64,000 bases of DNA from Thiotrichaceae bacterium (GCA_016745055.1 JADGDF010000002.1:1-64000); one strand, 5' to 3'. Numbered from the stretch's first letter, positions 46,401 to 56,902 are shown. Notes: a model not told the origin generated them from the letters alone. Numbers and translations are program-made.

Positions 46401-48518
46401 TCAGTTAACACCTACCTCTGACACTCGAACAGGTAGCCAAATAGTGAAGATAGCGCCAGGAAAATCAGAACAATTTTCAGCCTGAACTTGTCCGCGATGA
46501 TAACCTACAATTAACCTGACCATATATAATCCCAAACCTAAATGTGGTTCCTTTTTAGCGGGCACTTGTTTGCGTAAAGAAACCATGGATTCAAATAAAC
46601 GTTCTTGCATATTGGCAGGAATCGGGGTTCCGCGATTAATCACTTTTAGACATACCCTATTTTTTTCTTGGTATAACTGGATTTCAATCGGAGCGCCATC
46701 CTCACAAAAATCAACCGCATTAGAAACTAATTTATCAAGCATTTGTGCAATTAAATCAGGGGCGCCTTCAATAAAAACAGGCATAGGTGTTAGCTGAGCT
46801 TGAAAACGTTGAGTAGGATAAGCCAAACGATAACCTGCGACACAACTGCTTGTAAGCTCATTAAAATCAAAAAATTCTTTTTCAGTTTCAGTCGTTTGTA
46901 AGGCTTGTTCTAATTTAGTGGCTTCACTTAAACGAGTAATAATGGTATTTAAGCGTGTGACCCCTTCTTTAGCCCTTTCAATATAAATACCTGCGTCACT
47001 GGGTAAAGATTCTTGTTCTAAGTTTTCTAACGAAGAACGTACAACCGCAAGTGGTGTGCGCAGCTCATGCGATAATTTACTGGCCATACCTTCTAAATAA
47101 GTATTATATTGCTTTAATTTGATTAAAATCACAGAAAAACTGTGGGATAAATCACCAATTTCATCATCGGCATTAGTGGTAATGGCCGTGGTAGTCACTC
47201 GACCATGTGGATCAATCGCTCTTTCTGCTTGATTACGCAAACGTCGGAGTCTTACAGATAAACGGGTTGCAAATAGTAACAGCAATAAGGTGACTAAAGA
47301 AAAAATAAGTAAGGTTTTATTAAATAATTTGGAAATAGCTTGGCGTTGAATTGCTTGAATACTATTACTGGTTTCTTCTACGACAACAGCACCCATCACT
47401 TCTTCACCAGCAAATACAGGATGCGCAGCAGAAACAATGACCGCTTGTTCATCAGAGGTGGGTCGCCATCGAATGGCGGATTCTCCGTCTAGTGCTAAAG
47501 TGACTTCTTCCCCTTCTAACCTCGAAGCGCGGGCTTGATCATCTTTGAAATCTTCAGAAGCGGGTGGTAATAAAAAACTGTACAACATATTAAGTGGATG
47601 GTAAGGAAATTCTCGTCTTAAATCCCCCGTTTGTGCTAATACCCGATGTTGTCGATCAAGTACCCACAATCGCCTGCCAGGATCATCGCCCAAAGAGCGG
47701 ATTGTTTTTTCGATTTCAGGAATGGGAATAAAAACTTTGCCCACGGTATCTAAATTGTGGATAGCCGAGGTGCCAATCACCGCTTTAATAATCCGCGTTC
47801 TACGATCATCCACATCTGCAATGGCAAATCCCAAACGATCACCAACCATTGTCAAAGGAATACGTAGTTCTAACGTATAACCGTCCTTATTTTGTTTCCA
47901 AGTACCTTGAATACGAATTTCAGTTTGAGGTGCAGTAATTCGCCCACCTGTTGGTACTTTATAAGCACTGACCCAACCCTCACCTGTAGGTGTCACAATA
48001 TAGCGATAAAATTGTTGATTTGGTTCTTGCATGACAATTTGCAAGTGATCATTGCGATCCAATTCCATACTTTTTGGGGTACGGTAGACAATTTTGTCAT
48101 CTTTGACAATAAACAATACATATAGGTGGTTGCGATATTTACCTAAAATGTGTTTAAAGGAAAGTGATTGGGGCGAGTAGTGACCATAGCGTTTTAAAAT
48201 ATGTTTATCTGCATAATCTTCTGCTCGTTCTAAATAAATATCCCAATCATCGGCTTTGCCGTCTAGTTGAATAGGCGTTTTAAAAGAATGAGCAACTAAT
48301 TCAGTACCTTCTTTCACCGTGTCCACAAGGCGGCGATTGAATAAAGCAGGACGATCATTCAATACGCTTGCCAAAGCCCGCGCCGTATCTTGCAAAGAGG
48401 TTTCTAAATTATCGCGTAAATAGGCTTCCATTTCCCTCACGTATTGATAACCTACGTAGGGAATACTCAGTAGTGTCAAAGAAAGCAGTAGCACTTTGCT
48501 GCGAATTGTCAGTGTCAT
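46401..48518 (-). CDS. Sensor histidine kinase resembling proteobacterial dedicated-sortase kinases
   Basis: The 705-residue protein has a helix at about 7-27, a large periplasmic region with a CBM9/DOMON-like domain (about 85-235), a second helix near 395-418, HAMP, HisKA with His484 in LSHELRTPL, and a HATPase ending LGLGLYMVRLIVG. The N-terminus (TIRSKVLLLSLTLL.PYVGYQYVREMEAYLR) and layout match the dedicated sortase-system kinases of marine Proteobacteria as I remember that family. No response regulator or sortase is adjacent, though the VWA surface protein downstream would suit such a system. The family assignment is inference. Confidence 0.7.
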   Translation of the reverse strand: MTLTIRSKVLLLSLTLLSIPYVGYQYVREMEAYLRDNLETSLQDTARALASVLNDRPALFNRRLVDTVKEGTELVAHSFKTPIQLDGKADDWDIYLERAEDYADKHILKRYGHYSPQSLSFKHILGKYRNHLYVLFIVKDDKIVYRTPKSMELDRNDHLQIVMQEPNQQFYRYIVTPTGEGWVSAYKVPTGGRITAPQTEIRIQGTWKQNKDGYTLELRIPLTMVGDRLGFAIADVDDRRTRIIKAVIGTSAIHNLDTVGKVFIPIPEIEKTIRSLGDDPGRRLWVLDRQHRVLAQTGDLRREFPYHPLNMLYSFLLPPASEDFKDDQARASRLEGEEVTLALDGESAIRWRPTSDEQAVIVSAAHPVFAGEEVMGAVVVEETSNSIQAIQRQAISKLFNKTLLIFSLVTLLLLLFATRLSVRLRRLRNQAERAIDPHGRVTTTAITTNADDEIGDLSHSFSVILIKLKQYNTYLEGMASKLSHELRTPLAVVRSSLENLEQESLPSDAGIYIERAKEGVTRLNTIITRLSEATKLEQALQTTETEKEFFDFNELTSSCVAGYRLAYPTQRFQAQLTPMPVFIEGAPDLIAQMLDKLVSNAVDFCEDGAPIEIQLYQEKNRVCLKVINRGTPIPANMQERLFESMVSLRKQVPAKKEPHLGLGLYMVRLIVGYHRGQVQAENCSDFPGAIFTIWLPVRVSEVGVN

Positions 48519-48575
48519 GCGTAAACACAGTTACCCTTGTATTTAAGCAATGAATTGACAGCAAAATATCTCAAG

Positions 48576-49763
48576 TTATTGAAAGGCAGCATCGGCTCTT
48601 TTACCAAGTTCAGTTAATAATTCAGTAACGGCTTTACTGGCTTTACTTTCTTCCCCTTTTTCTAAATCTGCTGCGTTCGTGACCACAAATAATGCTATGT
48701 TTTTTTCGGCATTAATCAACATTATGGCAAACCAAATAGTATTACTGCCATCATGAAGGATGACTTGATCGTCTATTATCCAACCTAAACCATAGTTGGA
48801 ATTAGGAAAAGGGGTATACAGTTTTCCAAAGGCTTGGGCATTTAAAAAACCAGCCACTGACTCACCACGTAATCCTTTTAAATGCAAACCAATATAAGCT
48901 GCCATATCATCCAAAGAGGCGTGAACCGTACCTGCTGGCCCAAGTACAGGAGGATTGTCAGATATATCTTCAACCACAGGATCAACAGGTGTCCAATTGT
49001 CATCGTCGTCTAAAATATGTCCCACTGGTTGAGCAAGATTACCTTGTGTATTTGGGGCACCAAATCCAGATTGTGTCATTGCTAATGGATCAAATAAATA
49101 AATTTGCATCAATGCTTCCCAACGACTGCCTGAAACTCTTTCCAACATTGCGCCCGCGGTAATATACCCAATATTACTATATTCATATACACCACGAGTC
49201 GTTGTTGATGTAAGCACAAGGACTTTTTCAACGAACGTTTGCCGCTGTACATTTAATTCTCTTTGGTCAGTAAAATAGGCGTCAAAGTCTGGTATATTCG
49301 ATGGTAAACCAGAAGTATGGGATAATAATTCATCTAATCGCACCTTTTGGTATTCAGGTAACATGATGCCAATCAGTTCAGGATAAATATCTTCAATGGT
49401 TGAATCCCAGCGAATCATTCCTTCTTTGACCAATAATGCGGCCACCATTGATGTCATTGATTTTGTATTCGAGCCAATATGCCATTGATCATCTGCGGTT
49501 ACTTGGGTATTTGATTCAACCGAACGTTTGCCCATTGCACTTTTTTCAATGAGTTGCTCATCATGTACCATTACAGCCGCCATTGCAGGTAACCCATTTT
49601 GTTTCCGAATATACTCTACGATTAAATCCAATTGGCCATCACCAGCCATTCCCGTTTCAGGCTTTGCTGAAGTCATGGGTTCAGTGGAATCACTTGAGTT
49701 CCCACAACTGGTGAACACAATACTTGTTGCAATTAAAATCAATATCCGCAATAAAATATTCAT
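48576..49763 (-). CDS. Serine beta-lactamase-like (class C family) lipoprotein
   Basis: The 395-residue protein starts behind GGAGGATATT and has a lipobox (VFTSC, Cys20). The active-site SxxK is SNTKSMTSM near residue 99-107, the Tyr motif is YSNIGY (about 195), and the third motif is HDGSN near 345 in place of KTG. This is the esterase/penicillin-binding-type branch (beta-lactamase family serine hydrolase), not a proven resistance enzyme. It should be anchored in the outer or inner membrane. It is transcribed leftward, 57 bases before the sensor kinase. Confidence 0.8.
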   Translation of the reverse strand: MNILLRILILIATSIVFTSCGNSSDSTEPMTSAKPETGMAGDGQLDLIVEYIRKQNGLPAMAAVMVHDEQLIEKSAMGKRSVESNTQVTADDQWHIGSNTKSMTSMVAALLVKEGMIRWDSTIEDIYPELIGIMLPEYQKVRLDELLSHTSGLPSNIPDFDAYFTDQRELNVQRQTFVEKVLVLTSTTTRGVYEYSNIGYITAGAMLERVSGSRWEALMQIYLFDPLAMTQSGFGAPNTQGNLAQPVGHILDDDDNWTPVDPVVEDISDNPPVLGPAGTVHASLDDMAAYIGLHLKGLRGESVAGFLNAQAFGKLYTPFPNSNYGLGWIIDDQVILHDGSNTIWFAIMLINAEKNIALFVVTNAADLEKGEESKASKAVTELLTELGKRADAAFQ

Positions 49764-49944
49764 CTAAATATCCTCCTTTTTTATCTATTCATTATACCTA
49801 ACTGAAGTTATTCATTCATAGAATTTTCAAGGAAGATAACCATCTTTAATTTTTTTGAGTATTGCAGTTTCAATAAATTAAGTCATTTTTTTTTACAATT
49901 CCGCACTCCACTGGCTTAATTATGTAAAGCAAATTAAAGATAGT

Positions 49945-50334
49945 TTATGGCAATTGAACTGGTATTCGCGCTTGCCAATTGGGTTGTTGGTATTCAGCAA
50001 CGACAGTCGTATAAATACCGCCTCTGACATTAAATTCAGCCGTTAAGCGCATAAAACGCGGAGGACAAGCTTGTACTAAATCATCTAAAATCCGATTGGT
50101 AACTGCTTCATGAAATGCACCCTGATCACGATAAGACCAAACATAACTTTTTAACGCTTTCAGTTCCAAACACGTTTCATCTGGCACGTAATCTAAAAAT
50201 AGTGTTGCAAAGTCTGGTTGGCCCGTTTTTGGACATAAACAAGTGAACTCAGGAATACGAATGCGAATGGTATAATCGCGATTAATATTTGGATTTTCAA
50301 ATACTTCCAAGGTTGTACTTGGTAAAATTGGCAT
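49945..50334 (-). CDS. queF: NADPH-dependent 7-cyano-7-deazaguanine reductase (QueF, short type)
   Basis: The 129-residue tunnelling-fold enzyme has the catalytic Cys in [14 protein letters not shown] (about residues 30-43) and ELKALKSY, which includes the Glu that binds the nitrile substrate. The single-domain length marks the YkvM-type enzyme. QueF reduces preQ0 to preQ1 in queuosine synthesis. GGAG precedes the ATG. It is 24 bases downstream of the TatD-like gene. Confidence 0.9.
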   Translation of the reverse strand: MPILPSTTLEVFENPNINRDYTIRIRIPEFTCLCPKTGQPDFATLFLDYVPDETCLELKALKSYVWSYRDQGAFHEAVTNRILDDLVQACPPRFMRLTAEFNVRGGIYTTVVAEYQQPNWQARIPVQLP

Positions 50335-50358
50335 GGCATTTCTCCGCTGTGCTAAAAA

Positions 50359-51135
50359 TTAAGGCGGTATTTTATCAAACAGTGTCAGTGCATTGTTAGT
50401 TGTTATATTCGCGATTTCTATAGGGTCTTGTTGACGTAAAGTGGCCACCATTTGAAGTATTTCGGTCAAATAAGCTGGCTCATTGCGTTCACCACGATGT
50501 GTAAATAAAGGTTGGTCAGGCGAATCTGTTTCTAATAAAATATGAGTTAAAGGTAAAGTTTGTATCAATTTACGTAATTTATTAGCATTTGGATAAGTAA
50601 TGGGTCCACCAAAACTCACATAAAGCCCTAGCTCAAATAGTTGGTTGGCTTGCTGTACACTGCCAGCATAACTGTGCACAACGCCATGACTGTGAGGCAC
50701 TTGTTTTAAACATTGAATAACATCTTCAATTGCCCGTCGAGCGTGGATTATTACTGGTAAATTTGCTGCTTTGGCAATATGCAATTGTGCAAGAAAGTAC
50801 TTTTTTTGCTGGTTTCTGTCTAAATCTTTCACAAAATAATCTAAACCACATTCTCCCACTGCAATTGAATTTTTTTGTGTTATCCAAGTTTCCAATTGCT
50901 GTAAATGATGAGGTTGATGCTCTGCTAAATACATAGGATGTAACCCATAAGCAGGGTATAAACCTGTATAGTGTTGGCAAATATTATGTAACCTTTCCCA
51001 AAAACGAGCACTGATTGCAGGCACAATTTGCACCATGACTTTAGCTGTATGCCCACGTTCAAAAGCCATCGGCCGATCCTCGTCAAACTTTTCATCATCA
51101 AAATGGGAATGGGTATCAATTAGGTAGTTATTCAA
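50359..51135 (-). CDS. TatD-family metal-dependent hydrolase
   Basis: The 258-residue amidohydrolase-fold protein begins IDTHSHFDDEKFDEDR and has GECGLDY, HARRAIEDV, and ETDSPDQP, with the His, Glu and Asp metal ligands in place. The start is TTG at 51135, because no ATG lies before the first motif. TatD-family proteins act as DNases. It starts 14 bases before a palindromic repeat copy and is followed by queF. Confidence 0.85.
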   Translation of the reverse strand: MNNYLIDTHSHFDDEKFDEDRPMAFERGHTAKVMVQIVPAISARFWERLHNICQHYTGLYPAYGLHPMYLAEHQPHHLQQLETWITQKNSIAVGECGLDYFVKDLDRNQQKKYFLAQLHIAKAANLPVIIHARRAIEDVIQCLKQVPHSHGVVHSYAGSVQQANQLFELGLYVSFGGPITYPNANKLRKLIQTLPLTHILLETDSPDQPLFTHRGERNEPAYLTEILQMVATLRQQDPIEIANITTNNALTLFDKIPP

Positions 51136-51148
51136 AAATTTTTCAATC

Positions 51149-51181
51149 AGACCTAGCAGGTTTTAAAAACCTGCCAGGTCT
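51149..51181. repeat. Palindromic repeat, copy 3
   Basis: AGACCTAGCAGGTTTT and the perfect right arm AAAACCTGCCAGGTCT around one A. The left arm has one substitution (TAG for TGG). It lies just upstream of the TatD start and after the Smr gene. Confidence 0.85.
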
Positions 51182-51226
51182 TGTTCCAGGTTTTATTAAA
51201 TTCTCGTTCTTGAATTTAGCAATAAC

Positions 51227-51769
51227 TTAACGATTTTTGATAAGAACATACACGGCGCCAGTTCCACCATCAACTGGACGCGCGGAACAAAAGGCTAATA
51301 CTTCATCACGTTGTTGTAGCCATTTATTTAATTTGGTTTTGAGCACAGGTTGTTTTTGCCAGGAACCTTTGCCTTTGCCATGAATAATACGGACACAATT
51401 GATTCTTCTTTGCATACAATCTTTTAGAAATTCAGCAACTTCTTGCCTAGCTGCTCGAACAATCATGCCATGTAAATCTAATTCAGCTCGAATGCTGTAA
51501 TGGCCACGCCGTAATTTTTTTAGCACACCATATTGCATACCAGGGCGCAAAAAGACAAGCTCTTCCCCCGTTTCTAATTCAGCCGGATCATAATAGTCTG
51601 ATAACATATCATTAAATATGGCTTCTTCTTCCAAATAGCGTTGTTTGGGGAAAGGTCGAGGTTGAGGCGTAAAATGAGGGATTTTATCACAAGACAACGG
51701 CTTAACATCTTTCATCGCTTGACGAAATAACAGGGTTTCTTCTTCTGCTAAATCGGAACGCTTGGCCAT
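51227..51769 (-). CDS. Smr-domain protein
   Basis: The 180-residue protein has the Smr core ELDLHGMIVRAARQEVAEFL and RIIHGKGKGSWQ (about residues 95-145) with a basic N-terminal extension. Such SmrA/YdaL-like proteins have been linked to nicking endonuclease or RNA cleavage activity. It is transcribed leftward, 23 bases after the ABC ATPase gene. Confidence 0.85.
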   Translation of the reverse strand: MAKRSDLAEEETLLFRQAMKDVKPLSCDKIPHFTPQPRPFPKQRYLEEEAIFNDMLSDYYDPAELETGEELVFLRPGMQYGVLKKLRRGHYSIRAELDLHGMIVRAARQEVAEFLKDCMQRRINCVRIIHGKGKGSWQKQPVLKTKLNKWLQQRDEVLAFCSARPVDGGTGAVYVLIKNR

Positions 51770-51792
51770 TATCCATCTTACCTAAAATGGGT

Positions 51793-53412
51793 CTAATTAG
51801 CCGCGAATAAAGAAGCGTGCAATAAACTTTGCGTATAGGAATGTTGTGGATGGGTAAACAATTTTTCTGTTTCTCCATATTCAACAAATTCACCATGCCG
51901 CATAACGATAATTCGATGAGAAATAGCTCGAATGACTTTCAAATCATGACTAATAAATAAATAACTGATATTGTGCTTTTGTTGCAAAGTTTGCAGTAAT
52001 TCAAGCACTTGTTTTTGAACTGAAACATCCAATGCACTGGTTGGTTCATCTAATAAAATGAGTTTAGGTTCTAAAATAATGACTCGGGCAACCGCAATTC
52101 TTTGTCGCTGTCCACCTGAAAATTCATGCGGATAACGCCATAACATGTCTTCAGTCAGGCCCACTTCCTTAAGGACTTTAATAATTTTTCCTCGCCGAGC
52201 CTTACGATTCAAACGAGGAAAATGGACTTGCAAACCTTCGCCCACAATTTGTTCAATGGTCATGCGTGGAGACAAAGAAGAGTAAGGGTCTTGAAATACT
52301 ACTTGAAAATAACGACGTAATGGACGTAAAGCACGATTGCGTACTCTATCAATACGTTGATTACCAAAGTGAATTTCACCACTACAGGCTTGTAGTTTCA
52401 GTAAACACATACCTAAGGTTGTTTTACCTGAACCAGACTCTCCAACGATACCCAGGGTTTCACCTGGGAATAGCTGCAAATCAACATTGTCCACCGCTTT
52501 AATTTGGTTAGTTGTATGTTTAAAAAACAGACCTCGTTGGGTGGCAAAATGACAACGGATATTTTTGCCTGCTAGCAAGGGTTGTTCATTGGAAGCATAA
52601 TCGTAGTCAGTTTGCATTCGCTCAGGCTGACTGTTGAGTAAATGTTGGGTATACTCATGTTTGGGTTGGTCAAATAACTGACCTACGGTGGCCTGTTCAA
52701 CAATATGACCGTGTTGCATGACACAAATACGTTCGGCAAAGCGTCTCACCATGTTTAAATCATGAGTGATCATGAGTATTGCCATGCCAAATTCAGCCTG
52801 CATTTTTTCTAGCAATTCAATAATTTGTAGTTGAATTGTGACATCCAATGCTGTCGTCGGTTCATCGGCAATCAGTAGTTTGGGACGACAAGCCAGTGCC
52901 ATCGCGATCATAACTCTTTGCCGTTGACCACCTGATAACATGTGTGGATAAACCCAAAAACGTTTGTGAGGTTCCTCAATACCTGTATGTTCTAACAGGT
53001 CTAGCATACGTTGCTTTGCTGCTTTTTTACTCAATCCCTCGTGCAATATTAAAGGTTCCATTAACTGAGTACCAATCGGATAAACAGGATTGAGCGAAGT
53101 CATCGGTTCCTGGAAAATCATGGCAATGTCTTTGCCACGCACCTTACGCAGTTTAGCCTCGCTGAGTTGTAGCAAATTTTGCCCAGCAAATAAAATATGT
53201 CCAGAGGGAAAAACAACTTGATTTACATCATGCAAACGTAAAATAGACAAAGCGGTGACCGTTTTACCAGACCCAGATTCGCCAACCAAAGCAATTTTTT
53301 CACCATGTTGGATATGGAAATTAATATGGTGGACAACCTCCGTGCTCTGCTGATGATTGCCAAAAGCAACGGTTAAATCTTGAACATCAAGTAAAGGTGT
53401 GGTATCTAGCAT
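51793..53412 (-). CDS. Tandem-ATPase ABC importer subunit (YejF-type oligopeptide/microcin C)
   Basis: The 539-residue protein has two full nucleotide-binding domains: Walker [14 protein letters not shown] (about residues 39) and [13 protein letters not shown] (about 330), with signatures LSGGQRQRV and FSGGQRQRI and the Walker [17 protein letters not shown]. The DppD-DppF fusion layout is that of YejF. It needs the YejA binding protein and YejB/YejE permeases, which are not adjacent. The start is at 53412. Single-gene placement suggests the system is split or uses a partner elsewhere. Confidence 0.85.
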   Translation of the reverse strand: MLDTTPLLDVQDLTVAFGNHQQSTEVVHHINFHIQHGEKIALVGESGSGKTVTALSILRLHDVNQVVFPSGHILFAGQNLLQLSEAKLRKVRGKDIAMIFQEPMTSLNPVYPIGTQLMEPLILHEGLSKKAAKQRMLDLLEHTGIEEPHKRFWVYPHMLSGGQRQRVMIAMALACRPKLLIADEPTTALDVTIQLQIIELLEKMQAEFGMAILMITHDLNMVRRFAERICVMQHGHIVEQATVGQLFDQPKHEYTQHLLNSQPERMQTDYDYASNEQPLLAGKNIRCHFATQRGLFFKHTTNQIKAVDNVDLQLFPGETLGIVGESGSGKTTLGMCLLKLQACSGEIHFGNQRIDRVRNRALRPLRRYFQVVFQDPYSSLSPRMTIEQIVGEGLQVHFPRLNRKARRGKIIKVLKEVGLTEDMLWRYPHEFSGGQRQRIAVARVIILEPKLILLDEPTSALDVSVQKQVLELLQTLQQKHNISYLFISHDLKVIRAISHRIIVMRHGEFVEYGETEKLFTHPQHSYTQSLLHASLFAAN

Positions 53413-53459
53413 AAACGCGGTCTAACGAGTGAGTAGTGGGCTTAAATTTATTTTATGTT

Positions 53460-53660
53460 TTAATGTTTATTGATATTTTCATTTGTAATTTTTCCTTCCG
53501 CGATTTCCCGTAAGGCAAGTACAGAAGGCTTATTTTTTCCTGCATCTGTTAATGGGTGTGCGCCCAGTGATAATTGGCGAGCACGTTGACTAGCAAGTAA
53601 TACTAATTCAAAACGGTTGCCTACCTTATCTAAACAATCTTCGACGGTTAAACGGGCCAT
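53460..53660 (-). CDS. rpoZ: RNA polymerase omega subunit
   Basis: The 66-residue protein begins [23 protein letters not shown], the standard omega N-terminus, with the ATG at 53660 behind AAGGAC; an upstream in-frame ATG (53696) adds 12 unsupported residues. The tail [16 protein letters not shown] is the normal C-terminus. Omega stabilises beta-prime in RNA polymerase. The usual gmk/spoT neighbours are absent. Confidence 0.9.
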   Translation of the reverse strand: MARLTVEDCLDKVGNRFELVLLASQRARQLSLGAHPLTDAGKNKPSVLALREIAEGKITNENINKH

Positions 53661-53890
53661 AAATTTTGTCCTTTTGTTAAATGAAAATGTATGCATTCAG
53701 GAAAATAGCATAACTTTTAACATCTAAAATTGTATCATTACAAGAAAATTATGATTCCTGGTATTATACTTTTATCCTATCAAAATGCAGTTTTTTCTTG
53801 TGCCATGCGTTGTGTGGTACAAGAAAATGTATAAGAAACTGCTAACATGATTAGGAACGAGAATTAAATTACTTCCATAGCTTTTCAACC

Positions 53891-53923
53891 AGACCTGGCA
53901 GGTTTTCAAAATCTGCCAGGTCT
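53891..53923. repeat. Palindromic repeat, copy 4
   Basis: AGACCTGGCAGGTTTT, one C, then AAAATCTGCCAGGTCT. One mismatch in the right arm (ATCTGCC). It lies in the gap between rpoZ and the HdeA-like gene. Confidence 0.85.
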
Positions 53924-53970
53924 TGTTTCGAGTATTATTAAATTTTCATTCCTTAGTTTTAAACGTACAT

Positions 53971-54630
53971 TTATTCTGACTTTTGGATATTGGCATCTGA
54001 ATTCTGTTGTGCAGACTCTGATTTTTCAGGCGTTTGTTCTTCAAGTTTTGGTTTTTCTGAAGTTTCTTCCCAAGCTTCTAACATTTCTACAAATAAATTT
54101 GACTTCGTTTTTTCACATAAGTCAATAAAGAAAGAGGCGGAAATAATTAAGCTGGGTTTATCTAAAGGTGGTGCATCTTGATAACCAAATTTTTTTGCAG
54201 CATAACCATTACCCCAAATAGCAGCAATCATTGTAATGAAATTCTTTTTTTCAAAATCCTTGCGAAACTGTTTACAAGTATAGGCAATGGGATCAAAAGT
54301 TTTACTTTGAGATTGTCGAGAGGTTCTTTCTCTACTAAGGTGTTCACTGTTTTCTTGGTGAGAACCTTCTTCCATCATGCGTGGAGTATGTCTTTTTTCT
54401 CTATCATCATATTTACGATAAGGTGGATAATCGTAGTTACCCTCTTCTTCTCTATAATCATTTCGATCACTTCGCCTGCGGTAGTTTTCCCTTTCAGAAG
54501 GTGGAAGATATTCTTGAGTACGATAATTTTCGCGGGAATATCTTGAATATTCTTCATCATCCGTATCTGCTATTACAGGTAATGTCACGCAGGCTAACAT
54601 ACAGATTAAAAACAAATTTAATAATTTCAT
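53971..54630 (-). CDS. Secreted hydrophilic protein with an HdeA-like core
   Basis: The 219-residue protein starts at the ATG at 54630 (an ATG 15 bases upstream is an alternative). It has a signal peptide ending in VIA-DTDDEE. Residues about 25-100 are low-complexity, rich in Arg, Glu, Tyr and Asp. The core (about 105-180) has YTCKQFRKDF, AIWGNGYAAKKFG and FIDLCEKTKSNLF, with two Cys spaced as in HdeA/HdeB acid-stress chaperones. The tail is Glu/Lys/Ser-rich. A periplasmic stress role is inference. Confidence 0.5.
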   Translation of the reverse strand: MKLLNLFLICMLACVTLPVIADTDDEEYSRYSRENYRTQEYLPPSERENYRRRSDRNDYREEEGNYDYPPYRKYDDREKRHTPRMMEEGSHQENSEHLSRERTSRQSQSKTFDPIAYTCKQFRKDFEKKNFITMIAAIWGNGYAAKKFGYQDAPPLDKPSLIISASFFIDLCEKTKSNLFVEMLEAWEETSEKPKLEEQTPEKSESAQQNSDANIQKSE

Positions 54631-54722
54631 AGTCAAAATTTCCAATACTTAATTAAAATCATCAAGTTGCATTGTAACGTAAATTGTATTTTCGTGAGTA
54701 ATTTTTATGCAAGTAAAAAAAT

Positions 54723-55988
54723 TTAAGAGTCCACTTCTTCATTTAATTGAAATAACTGTTTAGCCGCAAGCACTAATTCATCTTGGCCATTGTAACCCGC
54801 TTGTCGTAACTGCGTACAAGGAGTATGCATTAAAGTGTTTGTCAGTGTATGCGCAAGATAATCAATGGCTTCATAAGGTGATTTGCCGTTATCAATCATA
54901 CGTTTGGCTTTGTCAACAAGATTATGCCTGAAATCATGCGCTTGATCACGCAAATGGCAAATTGTATCCACGGCACTTAACGAATTTAGCCAACCCATAA
55001 AATGATTGACTTGCACATCAATAATTTCTTCTGCTTGCAACGCGGCTTGCTGACGAGAACGTAAATTTTCCTGGATGACTTCATTTAAATCATCCACAGT
55101 ATATAAATACACATCTTCTAACTGACTGACTTTTGAGTCAATATCACGCGGTACTGCAATATCCACCATGAACATGGGGCGATGTTTACGCACTTTTATC
55201 GCAGCTTTCACAGTCTTCATATCCAAAACAGTGGTTGGACTTGCGGTAGAGGCAATCACCACATCGGCTTCTGATAAATGGACACTGATTTCTTCTAAAG
55301 TAATGGCATACCCAGAAAATTCTTTAGCTAATTGCCGAGCGCGATCAATGGTTCGATTTGCTACAATCATGCGAGTTAGCCCATTTTCATGTAAATGACG
55401 GGCAGTCAGTTCAATGGTCTCTCCCGCACCAATAAGTAAAGCCGTGCGTTCAGTTAAATCACCAAAAATTTGTTGCGCTAAACGAACAGCGGCAAACGCA
55501 ACTGATACCGGACTTGAACTAATCGCTGTATCGGTACGTACTCGTTTAGCCACTGAAAAGCTGTGCTGAAATAATTTACTCAGTAATTTACCAAGCGTAT
55601 CTGCTGCCTTAGCGGTTTGATAAGCTGTTTTTAGTTGGCCTAAAATTTGAGGTTCGCCCAGAATCATAGAGTCTAAACCCGATGCAACCCTAAACAAATG
55701 TTTTGCTGCATCAAGTTGATGATGAACATATAAATGTTTGCTCAATTGTCGCTTGGGGACATTGTGATAATAGCTTAACCAGTCAATAACCGCTTCACTA
55801 GTATCTATTGTTGAGCTGCAATAAATTTCAGTACGATTACACGTTGATATAATCGCCACTTCGTCTGCAAGTTCTCGCTCGACAAACTCATGCAGAGCAT
55901 GTTTGAGACGGTCAGGTGAAAAATTAACCTGTTCACGGATTTCAATGGTGGCGGTTGTATGATTTAAACCAAGTGCAAAAAGTTGCAT
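54723..55988 (-). CDS. hemA: Glutamyl-tRNA reductase
   Basis: The 421-residue protein starts at MQLFALGLNHTTATIEIREQV (55988); an in-frame ATG 36 bases upstream is less likely. The catalytic Cys is in STCNRTEIY (about residue 50), then the substrate-binding HLFRVASGLDSMILGEPQILGQ and the NADPH-binding IGAGETIELTARH. It reduces glutamyl-tRNA to glutamate-1-semialdehyde in tetrapyrrole synthesis. The length is normal. The usual prfA/prmC partners are not in the window. Confidence 0.93.
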   Translation of the reverse strand: MQLFALGLNHTTATIEIREQVNFSPDRLKHALHEFVERELADEVAIISTCNRTEIYCSSTIDTSEAVIDWLSYYHNVPKRQLSKHLYVHHQLDAAKHLFRVASGLDSMILGEPQILGQLKTAYQTAKAADTLGKLLSKLFQHSFSVAKRVRTDTAISSSPVSVAFAAVRLAQQIFGDLTERTALLIGAGETIELTARHLHENGLTRMIVANRTIDRARQLAKEFSGYAITLEEISVHLSEADVVIASTASPTTVLDMKTVKAAIKVRKHRPMFMVDIAVPRDIDSKVSQLEDVYLYTVDDLNEVIQENLRSRQQAALQAEEIIDVQVNHFMGWLNSLSAVDTICHLRDQAHDFRHNLVDKAKRMIDNGKSPYEAIDYLAHTLTNTLMHTPCTQLRQAGYNGQDELVLAAKQLFQLNEEVDS

Positions 55989-56101
55989 GGGAATAATGGA
56001 AGAACTGTCTAGTGGATTGGGCAATCATTGTTTTTACTTCTAAGTTTTTACTTCTAAGCAAAATTTCACAGCTTAAAACGTTTGAAATCTTGTAAGAAAG
56101 C

Positions 56102-56133
56102 AGACCTGGCAGGTTTTGAAAACCTGCCAGGTC
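56102..56133. repeat. Palindromic repeat, copy 5 (perfect)
   Basis: AGACCTGGCAGGTTTT then GAAAACCTGCCAGGTC, with perfect arms. It lies between the hemA start and the FKBP stop, in an otherwise empty gap of about 200 bases. Confidence 0.85.
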
Positions 56134-56185
56134 CAAGATTCAAAAAAATTACTGTGTAAAGTTAAAACTTAGGACAATAAAACAC

Positions 56186-56902
56186 TTACTTTTCAGGCTT
56201 GCCTTTAGGCTCACCAATAGAAATTAATTCTACATCGAAAATTAAAGTAGCATTTGGGCCAATTTTCCCACCAGCACCACGTTCACCATAGGCTAGATTA
56301 GAAGGGATGAATAACTGCCATTTTGCGCCTTCTTTCATCATTTGTAAGGCTTCTGTCCAGCCTTTAATCACACCATTAACAGCAAAAGTTGCTGGTGCAC
56401 CTCTGCTGTAAGAGCTATCAAACTCTGTACCATCAATCAAAGTGCCACGATAGTGTACGGTAACTTTATCTGTCGCTTTAGGTGATTTACCCGTGCCAGG
56501 TTTGACGATTTTATATTGCAAACCACTTTTTGCAGAAACAACAACCCCTTCTTTTTTAGTATTCTCATCTAGGAATTTTTTGCCTTCATCGGCATTTTTC
56601 TTAGCAATTTCGTTTTGGGCTGCAACCATTTTTGCTTTTTGCTGACTTTGATAGTTCATCATTATTTTTTGAACTTCATTTTCTGCCAACAATGCTGAAC
56701 CACTTGCTGTAATACCTTCATCTAACCCTTGGTTAAATAATTTCATTGATGAAGGTTGAATCGCTTGATTTTTTAAGCTTTTTCCTACGGTATAGCCAAA
56801 ACTATAACTTAGTTTGTCGTCTTCTGTCATGGTATCTGCGGCGGCAAAAAGTTGCATTGTAGCCACACTCAGTGCAAAACCAATCATATAAGGTAATTTC
56901 AT
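56186..56902 (-). CDS. FKBP-type peptidyl-prolyl isomerase (FkpA/Mip-like)
   Basis: The 238-residue protein has a signal peptide (about 1-20, cleaved near LFAAAD), an N-terminal helical dimerisation domain (residues 25-110), and an FKBP domain. The FKBP domain is marked by [26 protein letters not shown] and [19 protein letters not shown]. It is a periplasmic or surface prolyl isomerase/chaperone. AAGGAGTT precedes the ATG. Confidence 0.9.
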   Translation of the reverse strand: MKLPYMIGFALSVATMQLFAAADTMTEDDKLSYSFGYTVGKSLKNQAIQPSSMKLFNQGLDEGITASGSALLAENEVQKIMMNYQSQQKAKMVAAQNEIAKKNADEGKKFLDENTKKEGVVVSAKSGLQYKIVKPGTGKSPKATDKVTVHYRGTLIDGTEFDSSYSRGAPATFAVNGVIKGWTEALQMMKEGAKWQLFIPSNLAYGERGAGGKIGPNATLIFDVELISIGEPKGKPEK

